A DNA stretch of 23,464 nt from JAUJNH01 sp038253125 (lineage in GTDB: Bacteria > Actinomycetota > Acidimicrobiia > Acidimicrobiales > JAUJNH01). A model generated the notes under the pieces. It saw nothing but the letters and a program-made list of their open reading frames with translations, was not told the origin of the DNA and did no database searches. The DNA lies in the NCBI GenBank assembly GCA_038253125.1, contig JBBSHM010000038.1, forward strand, positions 1 through 23,464, written 5' to 3'. The position numbers and the translations under genes are program-made. Shown here piece by piece: positions 7,880 to 16,266 of the stretch. Positions within the stretch are counted from its first letter, which is position 1. Every line of letters begins with the position of its first letter.

Positions 7880-8176
7880 CCCACTACCTCGCAGCTGAAG
7901 GTCCACTTACATACGGCCCCTCAGGACCGCCGTCGCGACAGCGAACTTCAGAAGCCTCGGTCCGTGGCCACTCGGAACCACCGCCTCGCCGAACGCCTCC
8001 CGAACGAACCCGCCTCGTGCTCTCCTCGGTCTGACCACGACCCCCTGCTGACTGGCACAGACTTGCCCCTATCTCGTCCGGATAGGAGCCGGTGCCGTCG
8101 CGATCCCTGGTAACCGCCTCCGGTCGATCTTGTTGCGGCGCTGCTGAGGAACGACGGCGGTGCGGCGCTAGTCCCG
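7880..8176. other. Intergenic region upstream of the excisionase gene
   Basis: About 300 bp without a convincing gene on either strand. It should contain the promoter of the excisionase/integrase operon. I see no clear repeats or hairpins. Confidence 0.4.
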
Positions 8177-8802
8177 TCAGCGCACTGCCGCCCTCCAGGA
8201 GTCGAGGACAGTTTCGATCCGATCGGCGACCTGAGCACGATTATCCGCCCGAGCCACCCCAGACATCAGCAGCGCGTCGTAAGGGGTATCCATGTGCTGC
8301 GCGGACGCGACCACTGCAAGGCTGACGGCCACAGGGTCGAGGGCACGGCCGACGGCGGATGCCGGCGTGCTTCGCAATCGCCTCGACCCGCTCTGGAGGG
8401 CATGCTGGAAACAGCTGCCTGATCTCGGCGGCGAGCTCGGCTAGGAACTCGAGGCCCTGCTCGCGGCGTCGCTGCTCCTCGCGCTGACGGCGCCGGCTGC
8501 GAGCCTCGTCGGCCAGACAGTCCTGCTCGGCCTGGTCGAGGGCGGCTTCCTCGACGAGAAGCCATCTGCGCTCGTACCGGCGTCGGGACCGACTGAAGCG
8601 CACCACGACCGCCGACAGTGCACTCGCCTCCTTGGCCCGGCGGCTCAGGGCGGCATCGCCGGCGGGCAGAAGGACCAGGTGGTCGGTCAGCACACCTGAG
8701 GCGCACAGGTCCCGGACTCTCCATGATCAGCAGCTCACCGGTGCCCGAGCACGCAGTGCACGTCCAGTCGTTGAGGGCGGCCGCTGCACGCCGGGCTCTC
8801 AC
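8177..8802 (-). pseudogene. DUF2293-family protein, broken by two frameshifts
   Basis: Three successive frames give the parts of one protein. The first part, from a GTG at 8802, has a zinc-ribbon-like segment with CTACSGTGELLIMES and a later RCAD. The middle part reads DHLVLLPAGDAALSRRAKEA followed by a long Arg/Glu-rich helix and LFPACPPERVEAIAKHA. The last part reads VGRALDPVAVSLAVVASAQH and ends DSWRAAVR. The order matches actinobacterial DUF2293 proteins, whose function is unknown. The first shift is near 8687-8690 (a 2-nt deletion fits) and the second near 8358-8365, where about 16 nt seem missing relative to what I remember of the family. Confidence 0.72.
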
Positions 8803-8879
8803 GGGGGCAGGTCAACCGGAACCAGTTCGTCGTCGGAGAGGACGTTTGGGTCTGATCGCTCAAGAAGTGGCGTAGGATG
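8799..8879 (-). pseudogene. Possible 3' remnant of a gene upstream of DUF2293
   Basis: A minus-strand frame ends LLERSDPNVLSDDELVPVDL, then PP and a TGA that overlaps the DUF2293 GTG as GTGA. This acidic tail looks coding, but upstream of about 8880 the frame becomes the shadow of the sigma-factor gene. It may be the cut end of a gene lost when the cargo joined the mobility module. Confidence 0.3.
8818..8847 (+). promoter_or_regulatory. Candidate ECF-type promoter before the sigma-factor gene
   Basis: GGAACC at 8818-8823 resembles an ECF -35 element and CGTTT at 8843-8847 an ECF -10 element. The gap is about 20 nt from GGAAC to CGTT, longer than the most common spacing. If real, the sigma factor would drive its own operon. 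Confidence 0.3.
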
Positions 8880-9476
8880 CCGATGGTTGTGGTCGTGATC
8901 GGCCCGGGTCGTCGGGTGCCTGATCGGATCGGTGCGTCGTTCGAGGCGGTGCTGGGCGCGGCGCAGGCGGGCGCGGGCTGGGCGGCCGAGGAGCTGTGGG
9001 TGTCGTTGGCGCCGGTGGTGGCCGGTTATCTGCGGGCTCAGGGGGCGGCGGAGCCGGATGATCTGACCAGCGAGGTGTTCCTCGGGGTGTTCCGCAGCCT
9101 GGGGTCGTTCGCCGGCTCGGAGGAGCAGTTCCGTTCGTGGGTGTTCACGATCGCCCACCGCCGGCTGACCGATGAGCGACGCCGTTCCGGGCGCCGCCCC
9201 CCGCCGGTCTGCGGGTTGGAGCCCGACCAGGGCCCGTCGGGGCCGAGCGCGGAGCAGGAGGCACTGCGTCGGTTGAGCACCGAGCGGGTCCGGGAGGTGT
9301 GCGACCGGTTAGTGCCCGACCAGCGCGACGTCCTGCTCCTCCGGCTGGTGGGCGGGCTGACCGTCGAGGAGGTGGCAGCCGCCCTGGGGAAGTCGGAGGG
9401 GGCGGTGAAGGCACTCCAGCGGCGGGCTCTGGTCGCCGCCCGCAAAGTTGTTGACCGGGAGGGCGTACCCCTGTGA
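8877..9476 (+). CDS. ECF-type RNA polymerase sigma factor
   Basis: The 199-residue product has the two-domain ECF layout. Region 2 spans about residues 42-103, with DDLTSEVFLGVFRSL (61-75) and SWVFTIAHRRLTDERRR (87-103). Region 4 spans 139-190, with LVPDQRDVLLLRLVGGLTVEE and an HTH EVAAALGKSEGAVKALQRRA. ECF factors direct core polymerase to a small regulon, usually under control of a co-encoded membrane protein. The last bases overlap the next gene as GTGA, which fits a sigma/anti-sigma pair. The start could be this ATG or the one two codons later; neither has a strong ribosome-binding site. It is the first cargo gene of the island. Confidence 0.9.
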   Translation: MPMVVVVIGPGRRVPDRIGASFEAVLGAAQAGAGWAAEELWVSLAPVVAGYLRAQGAAEPDDLTSEVFLGVFRSLGSFAGSEEQFRSWVFTIAHRRLTDERRRSGRRPPPVCGLEPDQGPSGPSAEQEALRRLSTERVREVCDRLVPDQRDVLLLRLVGGLTVEEVAAALGKSEGAVKALQRRALVAARKVVDREGVPL

Positions 9477-10372
9477 CCGACGGCGGCGATTACGACACCG
9501 AGATGCCCCAACGCCCACAGCTCGACGACGCCGCCATCGAGGCGTTCTTCACCGGCCAGCTGGCCGATGAAGAGCTGGCCCCGCTGGCCGGGCTCGTCGA
9601 GGACCTGCACAGCATGACGACCGGGCCGGCCCCGGCCCCCTCGCTGCTGCTGGCGGCCATGCTGGCTGACGGCTTCTCCACAGAAAAGGGCGACCTGCTG
9701 GCGACAGCAGCAAGCAACGTCACCGGGCCTGCGTCGCAGGCGGCCGGACTACCAACGTGGAGGAAGAAGAAGATGATCATCGGAGAGTTCCTGGCTGGGC
9801 TCAGCGTGGCCGCCAAGGCCGCTTTCGGCATCAGCGCCGCCGCTGCGGCGGTCACCGTGGGCGGGGGAGCTGCCGGCGTACTGCCCGCTCCGGCGCAGCA
9901 CGCCGTGGCCACTGGCGTCGAGGCGGTGACGCCGTTCTCTTTCCCTGACAAGGCCAGCCCCCGCGCCACCTTCGGGGGCACGGTCAGCACCGACGCCCGC
10001 GACGGCGGCGTCGACGGCAAGACCGTCAGCACCGACGCCAAGCTGAACGGGACCGCCAACCGTCCGGCCGCCCCCGGCCAGAACGGCCTCGACCAGGCCA
10101 ACACCACCCCCGCGGCCGGCCACGCCCCGACCGCCGTCCCCGGCGGCCGACCGGCCACCGCCGCCACCCAGAGCTCCGCCGGCCTCGGCACCGCCGCCGG
10201 CACCCCGGCCGCCGGCCACGTCCCCGCCTCGGTGCCCGCCAGCCCTCCGGCCACCACCCCCCCCGCCGGCACCGGCACCCAGAGCGCCACCGGCCTCAGC
10301 ACCGCCGCCAGCACCCCCGCCGCCGGCCGCCTCCCCGCCCAGGTCCCCCCGGCCCACCCCGGCCGGCCCTAA
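9473..10372 (+). CDS. Membrane protein coupled to the sigma factor, putative anti-sigma factor
   Basis: The 299-residue product starts at a GTG overlapping the sigma stop. Residues 1-95 are acidic and soluble. RKKK at 97-100 is followed by one hydrophobic, Ala-rich segment (about 102-137), so the N-terminus should face the cytoplasm. The remaining 160 residues are an Ala/Pro/Thr/Gly-rich extracytoplasmic tail with three imperfect TPAAG(H/R)-x-P repeats. Genetic coupling and topology suggest an anti-sigma factor. However, I see no HxxxCxxC zinc-binding motif of the common ZAS domain, so this is inferred from context. The tail resembles a linker crossing or decorating the cell wall. Confidence 0.7.
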   Translation: MTDGGDYDTEMPQRPQLDDAAIEAFFTGQLADEELAPLAGLVEDLHSMTTGPAPAPSLLLAAMLADGFSTEKGDLLATAASNVTGPASQAAGLPTWRKKKMIIGEFLAGLSVAAKAAFGISAAAAAVTVGGGAAGVLPAPAQHAVATGVEAVTPFSFPDKASPRATFGGTVSTDARDGGVDGKTVSTDAKLNGTANRPAAPGQNGLDQANTTPAAGHAPTAVPGGRPATAATQSSAGLGTAAGTPAAGHVPASVPASPPATTPPAGTGTQSATGLSTAASTPAAGRLPAQVPPAHPGRP

Positions 10373-10391
10373 CCGGCAGCAGCTACCAACC

Positions 10392-10425
10392 GGGAGAGGC
10401 CCGCAGCCGGCCTGCGGACTCTCCC
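10392..10425 (+). terminator. Rho-independent-like hairpin after the sigma operon
   Basis: GGGAGAG pairs with CTCTCCC, and inside it CCGCAG pairs with CTGCGG, giving 13 bp with a small internal loop and a 5-nt loop. It begins 20 nt after the stop codon of the preceding gene. There is no U-tract. It would separate the sigma operon from the glycosyltransferase operon. Confidence 0.7.
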
Positions 10426-10426
10426 G

Positions 10427-10977
10427 CATCCGCCTCGTCGCCCTGCGGAGCCAGGCGCCCTCGGCCGGGCGGGGATGACGTCCAACTTCTTCCTGTCGAC
10501 CTTGATCAAGAGGATTCTCCACGGTGCCCACGTGCCATCACAACGATCGTTCCTGCGGGGTTATCTCCGCAGAGCATCAGGACCTCGATGAGATCAGCGC
10601 CTTCCTTGCTGCCGGGGTGACCGAACCGGAGGTGACGCCCGGCCTCCACGACCGCCGCCGCTCATTGGCCGAACCCCAAATTGCGGTCCGACAAGGCAAG
10701 CTTGCCGAGGCCACGGCCACGGGGGAAAGCCCCGTCGCACAAGCCGCCGGCGGCGGGCGAGACGGTGCCGACCAGCCGCGGCCACTCACATCAGCCAGAC
10801 GCAGGCCGAGGACATTGCGGCGGAGCAACCCCGGCCAGCAGCACGGCGAAGACATCGCCCGGTCCCAATGGAATGGGAGGCCGCCGACCGGGCCGTCAAC
10901 ATTGGGCTCAAGGCTGGGAGCAAGGTGCCGATGGACGAGCGTGTCCGCACCGAGATCGACCCAGTGATGACGTCCTG
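10427..10977 (+). other. 550-bp region without a convincing gene, upstream of the glycosyltransferase operon
   Basis: Frames here have mixed quality. A GTG-started frame (10524-10967) has a reasonable start (HQDLDEISAFLAAGVTEPEV) but turns Arg-rich. Another frame near the end reads MEWEAADRAVNIGLKAGSKV and stops at a TGA that overlaps the next ATG as TGATG. This could be a decayed gene with a frameshift, or leader DNA with the promoter of the next operon. Confidence 0.4.
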
Positions 10978-12093
10978 ATGGCTCGGTACCTGTTCTCCTC
11001 TCATGACGGGTTCGGCCTTGGGCATGTGCGGCGGAACACCGTGATCGCGTCGGCGGTGCTGGCCGCTGAGGCGGACGCGTCGGTGGTGATCGTGACCGGT
11101 CTGGCTGCTGATCTTCCGTGGCAGGCCGATCCGAGGATCTCTGTCGTCCGCGTGCCGCCGCTGGTGAAGGACAGCTCGCGCGGGTACCGGGCGGCCGGCA
11201 TGAGCTTCGAGGCGGCCTTGGCTGAGCGGGCCGTCCGGTTCGCCGAGACGGTGGACGGCTTCGACCCCGACGTGATCGTGGTAGACCGCCATCCCTACGG
11301 GACGGCGGGCGAGCTCAGGCCTGGTTTGGAGCGGGCCCGCCGCCGGGGCGCTCGCCTGGTGCTGGGGCTCCGGGACATCCTCGACGACGCCGAGACCGTG
11401 CGGATGGAGTTGGCCGGGGAAGGCTGGCAGGGGGTGGAGGACCTGTTCGACCGGGCGCTCGTCTACGGCGCCCGCCACTTCTGTGACCACGGGTCCGAGT
11501 ACGGCATGCCGCTGCCTGCGTCCTACTGCGGCTGGGTCGTCCAGGAGGCACCGACCTCGAAGCGGGTCGGGCGCCTCCTGGCGGTCAGTGCCGGCGGTGG
11601 CGGCGACGGCGCCGACGTCTTCGCTCTCGGGGTCGCCGTGGCCGAGCGCCAGACGGCCTGGACCGTGGAGCTGGCCGCCGGGCCGTATGCGGACACCGCC
11701 CGGCTGGATGAGCTGGTGGCGGGCTCTCCGGCGTGCGCCCGGATCAGGGTGCGCAAGCACCAGGATGCGTGCGGAGCCCTCTTTGCCCGGGCCGATGCCA
11801 TCTTGGAGATGGCCGGGTGCAACTCGACCGTGGAGGCGCTCGCCGCCGGCCGGCGCCCGATCCTGGTGCCCCGTCGCCACCCTCGCCAGGAGCAGCTGAT
11901 CCGAGCCGAGCGGCTGGAGGCCCTGGGCCTGGCCCAGGTCGTCGACGCCGGTGCTGATCCAGCGGGCGTCGGGGCCCTCCTCGACCGGCCCCACGGCTTG
12001 TGCCCACGGCGACTGGCCGGCGCCGGGATCTCCCTCGACGGAGCGGCCCGGGCGGCGCTGGCGGTTCGTGAGCTGGCCTGGGTTCGGCGTTGA
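10978..12093 (+). CDS. GT28/MurG-like glycosyltransferase (COG4671 type)
   Basis: The 371-residue product has a GT-B fold pattern. The N-terminus MARYLFSSHDGFGLGHVRRN carries the glycine-rich acceptor-side loop of MurG-like enzymes. The C-terminal half has LEMAGCNSTVEALAAGRRPI and VPRRHPRQEQLIRAERL, the nucleotide-sugar binding region. It should transfer a sugar from a nucleotide donor; the acceptor is unknown. The ATG at 10978 overlaps an upstream TGA and has no strong ribosome-binding site. Its TGA overlaps the TTG start of the exporter gene. It is the first gene of the five-gene operon. Confidence 0.85.
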   Translation: MARYLFSSHDGFGLGHVRRNTVIASAVLAAEADASVVIVTGLAADLPWQADPRISVVRVPPLVKDSSRGYRAAGMSFEAALAERAVRFAETVDGFDPDVIVVDRHPYGTAGELRPGLERARRRGARLVLGLRDILDDAETVRMELAGEGWQGVEDLFDRALVYGARHFCDHGSEYGMPLPASYCGWVVQEAPTSKRVGRLLAVSAGGGGDGADVFALGVAVAERQTAWTVELAAGPYADTARLDELVAGSPACARIRVRKHQDACGALFARADAILEMAGCNSTVEALAAGRRPILVPRRHPRQEQLIRAERLEALGLAQVVDAGADPAGVGALLDRPHGLCPRRLAGAGISLDGAARAALAVRELAWVRR

Positions 12094-13871
12094 TCCCGAC
12101 CCTCGGGCGCTTCCGGCGCTACATGGTCCCGTTCCGCAGAGTCCTGGCCGTGGGCGCCGCCCTCGCCGTGCTCGACATCGGGCTCGGGCTGGCGGCCCCG
12201 TGGCCGTTGAAGATCGTCGTCGACGACGTGCTGCGGAAGGACACCGCCACGAACCACCTCCCCTTCTCGGCCAGCCCGCAGAGCATCCTGACCGCAGCCG
12301 TCACTCTGCTCGTCGTCCTGGTCGTCGGTGGGGCGCTGGCCGACTACTACTCGACCAAGCTGATGGAGGGGGCCGGCCAGCGCATCGGCAACGACGTCCG
12401 TCTCGACCTGTTCGCCCACATCCAGCGTCTCTCGCTGCGCTATCACGGCCGCAACCGGGTGGGGGACCTGGCCGCTCGCGTCACGGCCGACGTCGACCGG
12501 GTTCAGGACCTGCTGGTGCAGTCGCTCGCCGTGCTCCTGCCGAACATCCTCCTCATCGTGGGGATGCTCGTCGTGATGGTGGCGGTCGATCCGGCGCTGG
12601 CCGCCTTGACCCTGGTGACGACGCCGTTTATGGCTCTGGCCGTGGGCCGCACCACCCGCCACATGAAGGACGCCACCCGCGAGGCGCGACGGGTCGACGG
12701 CGCCATGGCCGCGGTGGCCAGCGAGCACCTCAGCGCCATTCAGGTCGTCCAGGCGTTCTCGCTGGAGAAGCGCTCGGAGGCGGAGTTCCACGACCTCGGC
12801 GACGAGAGCCTGACCGCCAGCCTTCGGGCCATCCGCTACCAGGCTCGGCTGGGGCCGGCCGTCGACATCTCCGGGGCCATCGCCACCGCCGTCCTGCTGT
12901 GGTTCGGGGCCAACCGGGTCCTGGCCGGACGGATGAGCCTGGGCCTGCTGCTGGTGTTCCTCACCTACATCAGCTCGTTGTACAAGCCGATCAAGGCCCT
13001 GGCCAAGCTGACCTACGTGGTCAGCCGGGGGAGCGCCTGCGGTGAGAGGATCGCCGCCATCCTGGCCGAGGAGCCCGAGGTGGCCGACCGGCCCGGCGCA
13101 CGGCCGGCAGGTCGCCTGGCCGGAGCGGTGAGCTTCGAGGGCGTCACGTTCTCGTATGGCCGCGAGGAGGTGCTGCACGGCATCGACCTGTCGGTGGCAC
13201 CGGGCGAGGTGGTCGCCATCGTGGGCGCCACCGGATCGGGCAAGAGCACGCTCGTCTCACTCCTCCCCCGGTTCTTCGACCCCACGGGTGGGGTCGTGCG
13301 GATCGACGGGCGGGACGCCCGCGACTACACCCTCGCCTCCCTCCGGTCCCAGGTCGCCCTGGTGCTGCAGGACAGCGTGCTGTTTCGAGGCACCCTGGCC
13401 GAGAACATCGCTCTCGGCCGCGCCGGCGCCACCTCCCGGGACATCGCCGAGGCCGCCCGGTTGGCCCTGGTGGACGAGTTCGCCGACCAGATGCCCGCCG
13501 GCCTGGGCACCGTGGTCGGCGAGCGGGGGGCCGACCTCTCCGGCGGGCAGCGCCAGCGGATCGCCATCGCCCGGGCCATCGTGCGCGACGCCCCGATCCT
13601 GGTGCTCGACGAGCCCACGAGCGCCCTCGACGCCGAGTCCGAGGCGCTCGTCCTGCAGGCCTTGGCCAACCTCCAACGCGGCCGCACCACGCTGGTGATC
13701 GCCCACCGCCTGTCCACGGTGCGCAAGGCCGACCGGCTGCTGGTGCTCGGTGGCGGCCGCATCATCGAGGAGGGCACGCACGCCCAGCTACTGCGAGCCG
13801 ACGGCGCCTACGCCCATCTGGCCCGCCTGCAGAACCTTCAGCCGCGACGCCGCCCCCTCGTGGCCCGATGA
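12090..13871 (+). CDS. ABC exporter, fused permease and ATPase
   Basis: The 593-residue product is a half-transporter of the MsbA/lipid-exporter type and should act as a dimer in the cytoplasmic membrane. Six membrane segments occupy about residues 15-310, including the family motif APWPLKIVVDDVL. The ATPase has Walker A GATGSGKST (379-387), signature LSGGQRQRIAIARAI (from 483), Walker B ILVLDEPTSALD (from 503) and the switch histidine in VIAHRLST (H539). All catalytic residues are present. The TTG start overlaps the previous stop as TTGA; an ATG at 12123 is an alternative. It lies among glycosyltransferases, so it probably exports their product or its lipid-linked precursor. Confidence 0.93.
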   Translation: MIPTLGRFRRYMVPFRRVLAVGAALAVLDIGLGLAAPWPLKIVVDDVLRKDTATNHLPFSASPQSILTAAVTLLVVLVVGGALADYYSTKLMEGAGQRIGNDVRLDLFAHIQRLSLRYHGRNRVGDLAARVTADVDRVQDLLVQSLAVLLPNILLIVGMLVVMVAVDPALAALTLVTTPFMALAVGRTTRHMKDATREARRVDGAMAAVASEHLSAIQVVQAFSLEKRSEAEFHDLGDESLTASLRAIRYQARLGPAVDISGAIATAVLLWFGANRVLAGRMSLGLLLVFLTYISSLYKPIKALAKLTYVVSRGSACGERIAAILAEEPEVADRPGARPAGRLAGAVSFEGVTFSYGREEVLHGIDLSVAPGEVVAIVGATGSGKSTLVSLLPRFFDPTGGVVRIDGRDARDYTLASLRSQVALVLQDSVLFRGTLAENIALGRAGATSRDIAEAARLALVDEFADQMPAGLGTVVGERGADLSGGQRQRIAIARAIVRDAPILVLDEPTSALDAESEALVLQALANLQRGRTTLVIAHRLSTVRKADRLLVLGGGRIIEEGTHAQLLRADGAYAHLARLQNLQPRRRPLVAR

Positions 13872-15100
13872 GCCCGACCCCTGACGCGCCGGTCGTCTAC
13901 GTCGTCAAGCGGTTCCCACGGTTGTCCGAGACGTTCATCCTTCAGGAGATGCTCCACCTCGAGGCGCAGGGCGTGCGCATCGTCGTCCAGGCGTTGCTGC
14001 CGCCCGAGGCCGGCCACCACCACCCCGAGCTGGCGCAGCTCCGCGCCGACGTCCACTACCTCCCGACCTCCCCCCGCCTGCGCCACCGGAACGTGGCCAT
14101 GGCCCACACCGCCGTCCTCCGGCGGCGGCCCCGTCAGTGGTGGCGGGAGGCTCGGGAGGCACGGCGGAACGGGACGTGGCGGCGATTCCTGCAGGCCGGC
14201 GTGGTCGCTGAGCGCGCCCAGCGTCTCGGGACCCTTCACCTCCACGCCCACTTCGCCACCGGGGCCAGCGAGGTGGCCCGCTCAGCGGCGGCGCTTACCG
14301 GCACGCCCTTCAGCGTCACCGCCCACGCCAAGGACATCTTCTCCGCCGACAACCAGCCCCTCCTCGCTAGGCGGGTGGCCGGGGCCTCGGCCGTGGTCAC
14401 CGTCTCCCGGTACAACGAGCGCCACCTGCAGTCGGTGCTGCCCGACACCCCTGTGCGGTACATCCCCAACGGCGTCGCCCTCGCAGCCCCGCAGCTGCGC
14501 CGCCCCGGCGGCCCGGTGCTCTGCGTGGCCCGGCTGGTGCCGAAGAAGGGCATCGACACCCTTATCCGGGCCATCGGCCTGCTGAACCAGACCCGGGAAG
14601 GCCCCGCCCCCGAGCTGGAACTGGTAGGAGGAGGGCCCCTCCTTGATGAGCTGCGCGACCTCGTCGCCCAGCTGGGCCTCGAAGGCCGCGTGCACCTCCT
14701 CGGACCGCAGCCATCGCAGGCGGTGCACGACGCCTACCACCGGTGCTCGATGGTCGCCCTGGCCTGCCGGGTGGCCGAGGACGGCGACCGTGACGGGATG
14801 CCCACCGTCCTCCTCGAAGCCATGGCACGCGGGCTGCCGGTCATCTCCACCAACGTGGCCGGCATCCCCGAGCTCGTGCAGCACGACCGGACTGGGCTGC
14901 TCGTGGCCCCTGACGACCCGCAGGCGCTGGCCGAGGCCATCGATCGGATGTGGCGCAGCCGCCAGCTGGCTGACCGCCTGGGCCGGGACGCCCGCCGCCT
15001 GGTCGGCGAGGAGTTCGACCCCGACCGCAGCGCTCGCGACCTCGCGGCGCTGTTCCGAACCCCGAGCCAGCAGAGCCACCCCGAGATGGCCGGTCGATGA
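13868..15100 (+). CDS. GT4-family glycosyltransferase
   Basis: The 410-residue product is a retaining GT-B glycosyltransferase. The N-terminal half has KRFPRLSETFILQEMLHLE and the acceptor-side HAHFATGASEVA. The C-terminal half has the strand VARLVPKKGIDTLIRAIGLL and the donor-site motif DGMPTVLLEAMARGLPVIST near residues 309-328, holding the family E-x7-E glutamates. The KRFPRLSETFI opening is typical of exopolysaccharide or colanic-acid type GT4 enzymes. It begins as ATGA on the stop of the ABC gene and ends as ATGA on the next gene, so all are co-translated. Confidence 0.9.
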   Translation: MSPTPDAPVVYVVKRFPRLSETFILQEMLHLEAQGVRIVVQALLPPEAGHHHPELAQLRADVHYLPTSPRLRHRNVAMAHTAVLRRRPRQWWREAREARRNGTWRRFLQAGVVAERAQRLGTLHLHAHFATGASEVARSAAALTGTPFSVTAHAKDIFSADNQPLLARRVAGASAVVTVSRYNERHLQSVLPDTPVRYIPNGVALAAPQLRRPGGPVLCVARLVPKKGIDTLIRAIGLLNQTREGPAPELELVGGGPLLDELRDLVAQLGLEGRVHLLGPQPSQAVHDAYHRCSMVALACRVAEDGDRDGMPTVLLEAMARGLPVISTNVAGIPELVQHDRTGLLVAPDDPQALAEAIDRMWRSRQLADRLGRDARRLVGEEFDPDRSARDLAALFRTPSQQSHPEMAGR

Positions 15101-16266
15101 GGATCGCCGTCCTGTGCACGGACCTGGGCGTGCGGGTGCCAGGCACCAAGGGGGCGTCGCTGCACCTGTGCGCCATAGCCAGCGCCTTCTCCCGGCTGGG
15201 CCACGACGTCAAGCTGATCGCGGTGGCGGGTCCCGGGGACCCTCCGGCTGGGCTCGACTGCCTCCTCTTCGCCCATCCGGGCCGGGGTGACGGCATCGAG
15301 CGGGAGCGGCGCAAGCTCCGGATGGTCGATCAGGTCCTCGAGGGGGCGGCCGCCGGCCTGGCCGCCTTCCAGCCGGATCTCCTCTACGAGCGACTGAGCC
15401 TGTTCGGCACGGCCGGCGCGCGCCTGGCGGCAACGACCGGGGCGAGCCACGTCATCGAGGTCAACGCTCTGCTGGCCGAGGAGGAGGCCCGGTGGCGTGG
15501 CTTGATCCTGGCCGACGAGGCCTCCAGTCGTGAGCGCGAGGTGCTCGGCCGAGCCGACCTGCGCGTGTGCGTGAGCGCCGAGGTGGCGGCGTCCGTCGAG
15601 CGGGTGGCGCCGGGGCCGGCGACGATCGTCGTGCCCAACGGGGTCGACGCCAGGCTCTTCGCCGAGCCGGCCGACAGAGGGGGCGCCCGACGGGCGCTGG
15701 ATCTCCCTCCCGACGGCCAGCTGATCGGCTTCACCGGGAGCCTCCGGCCCTGGCACGGACTTGACGTGGCCCTAGCCGCGCTCGGCCACCTTCCCGGCGT
15801 CGAGCTGGTCGTCGCCGGCGACGGACCTCACTGCGCCGAGCTGGAGGAGGTGGCCGCAGCCCTGGGCGTGGCCGCTCGGGTGCGCTGGCTCGGCGCCCTC
15901 GGCCACGAACAGATCCCGACGTTCCTCGGCGCCCTCGACGTGGCCTTGGCGCCCTACCCCAGGCTCGATGGGTTCTCCTTCTCCCCCCTCAAGCTCTTCG
16001 AGTACCTGGCCGCCGGAACACCCGTCGTAGCCAGCGACATCGGCCAGGTGCGCACCATCCTCGAAAACGGAAGATGGGGCGACCTCGTGTCCGCCGGCGA
16101 CGCCCACGCCCTGGCCACGGCCGTCCGACGCATCCTCGCTGAACCCGGACCCGCGCAGCAGCGCGCCACCGCCGCACGCCACCACGCCCTCAACGCCCAC
16201 GACTGGACACACCGGGCAGCCGACATCCTCGCCGCCTCGCCCCGCTCCCGCCTCCCGCTGGCGTGA
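15097..16266 (+). CDS. Second GT4-family glycosyltransferase
   Basis: The 389-residue product is a GT-B glycosyltransferase distinct from its neighbour. It starts MRIAVLCTDLGVRVPGTKGA, with the acceptor-side GxxGA turn, has the linker VPNGVDARLF, and has a donor-site motif FSFSPLKLFEYLAAGTPVVA near residues 292-311 with the conserved glutamate in KLFEY. The sugar donor cannot be read from sequence. It overlaps both neighbours by four bases. Two different GT4 enzymes plus a GT28 enzyme suggest that at least three sugars are added to the operon's product. Confidence 0.9.
   Translation: MRIAVLCTDLGVRVPGTKGASLHLCAIASAFSRLGHDVKLIAVAGPGDPPAGLDCLLFAHPGRGDGIERERRKLRMVDQVLEGAAAGLAAFQPDLLYERLSLFGTAGARLAATTGASHVIEVNALLAEEEARWRGLILADEASSREREVLGRADLRVCVSAEVAASVERVAPGPATIVVPNGVDARLFAEPADRGGARRALDLPPDGQLIGFTGSLRPWHGLDVALAALGHLPGVELVVAGDGPHCAELEEVAAALGVAARVRWLGALGHEQIPTFLGALDVALAPYPRLDGFSFSPLKLFEYLAAGTPVVASDIGQVRTILENGRWGDLVSAGDAHALATAVRRILAEPGPAQQRATAARHHALNAHDWTHRAADILAASPRSRLPLA

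Noticed and set aside
10524..10967. Plus-strand frame of 147 codons in the gap before the glycosyltransferase operon
   Set aside because: Its first third is plausible but the rest is Arg/Pro-rich with no domain, so I describe it only within the gap.
10786..11994. Minus-strand frame of 402 codons opposite the GT28 gene
   Set aside because: No recognisable domain; it is antisense to a well-supported glycosyltransferase.
11523..13178. Long minus-strand frame of 551 codons opposite the GT28 and ABC genes
   Set aside because: Composition is Gln/His/Gly/Arg-rich, and the opposite strand carries two clear families with complete motifs.
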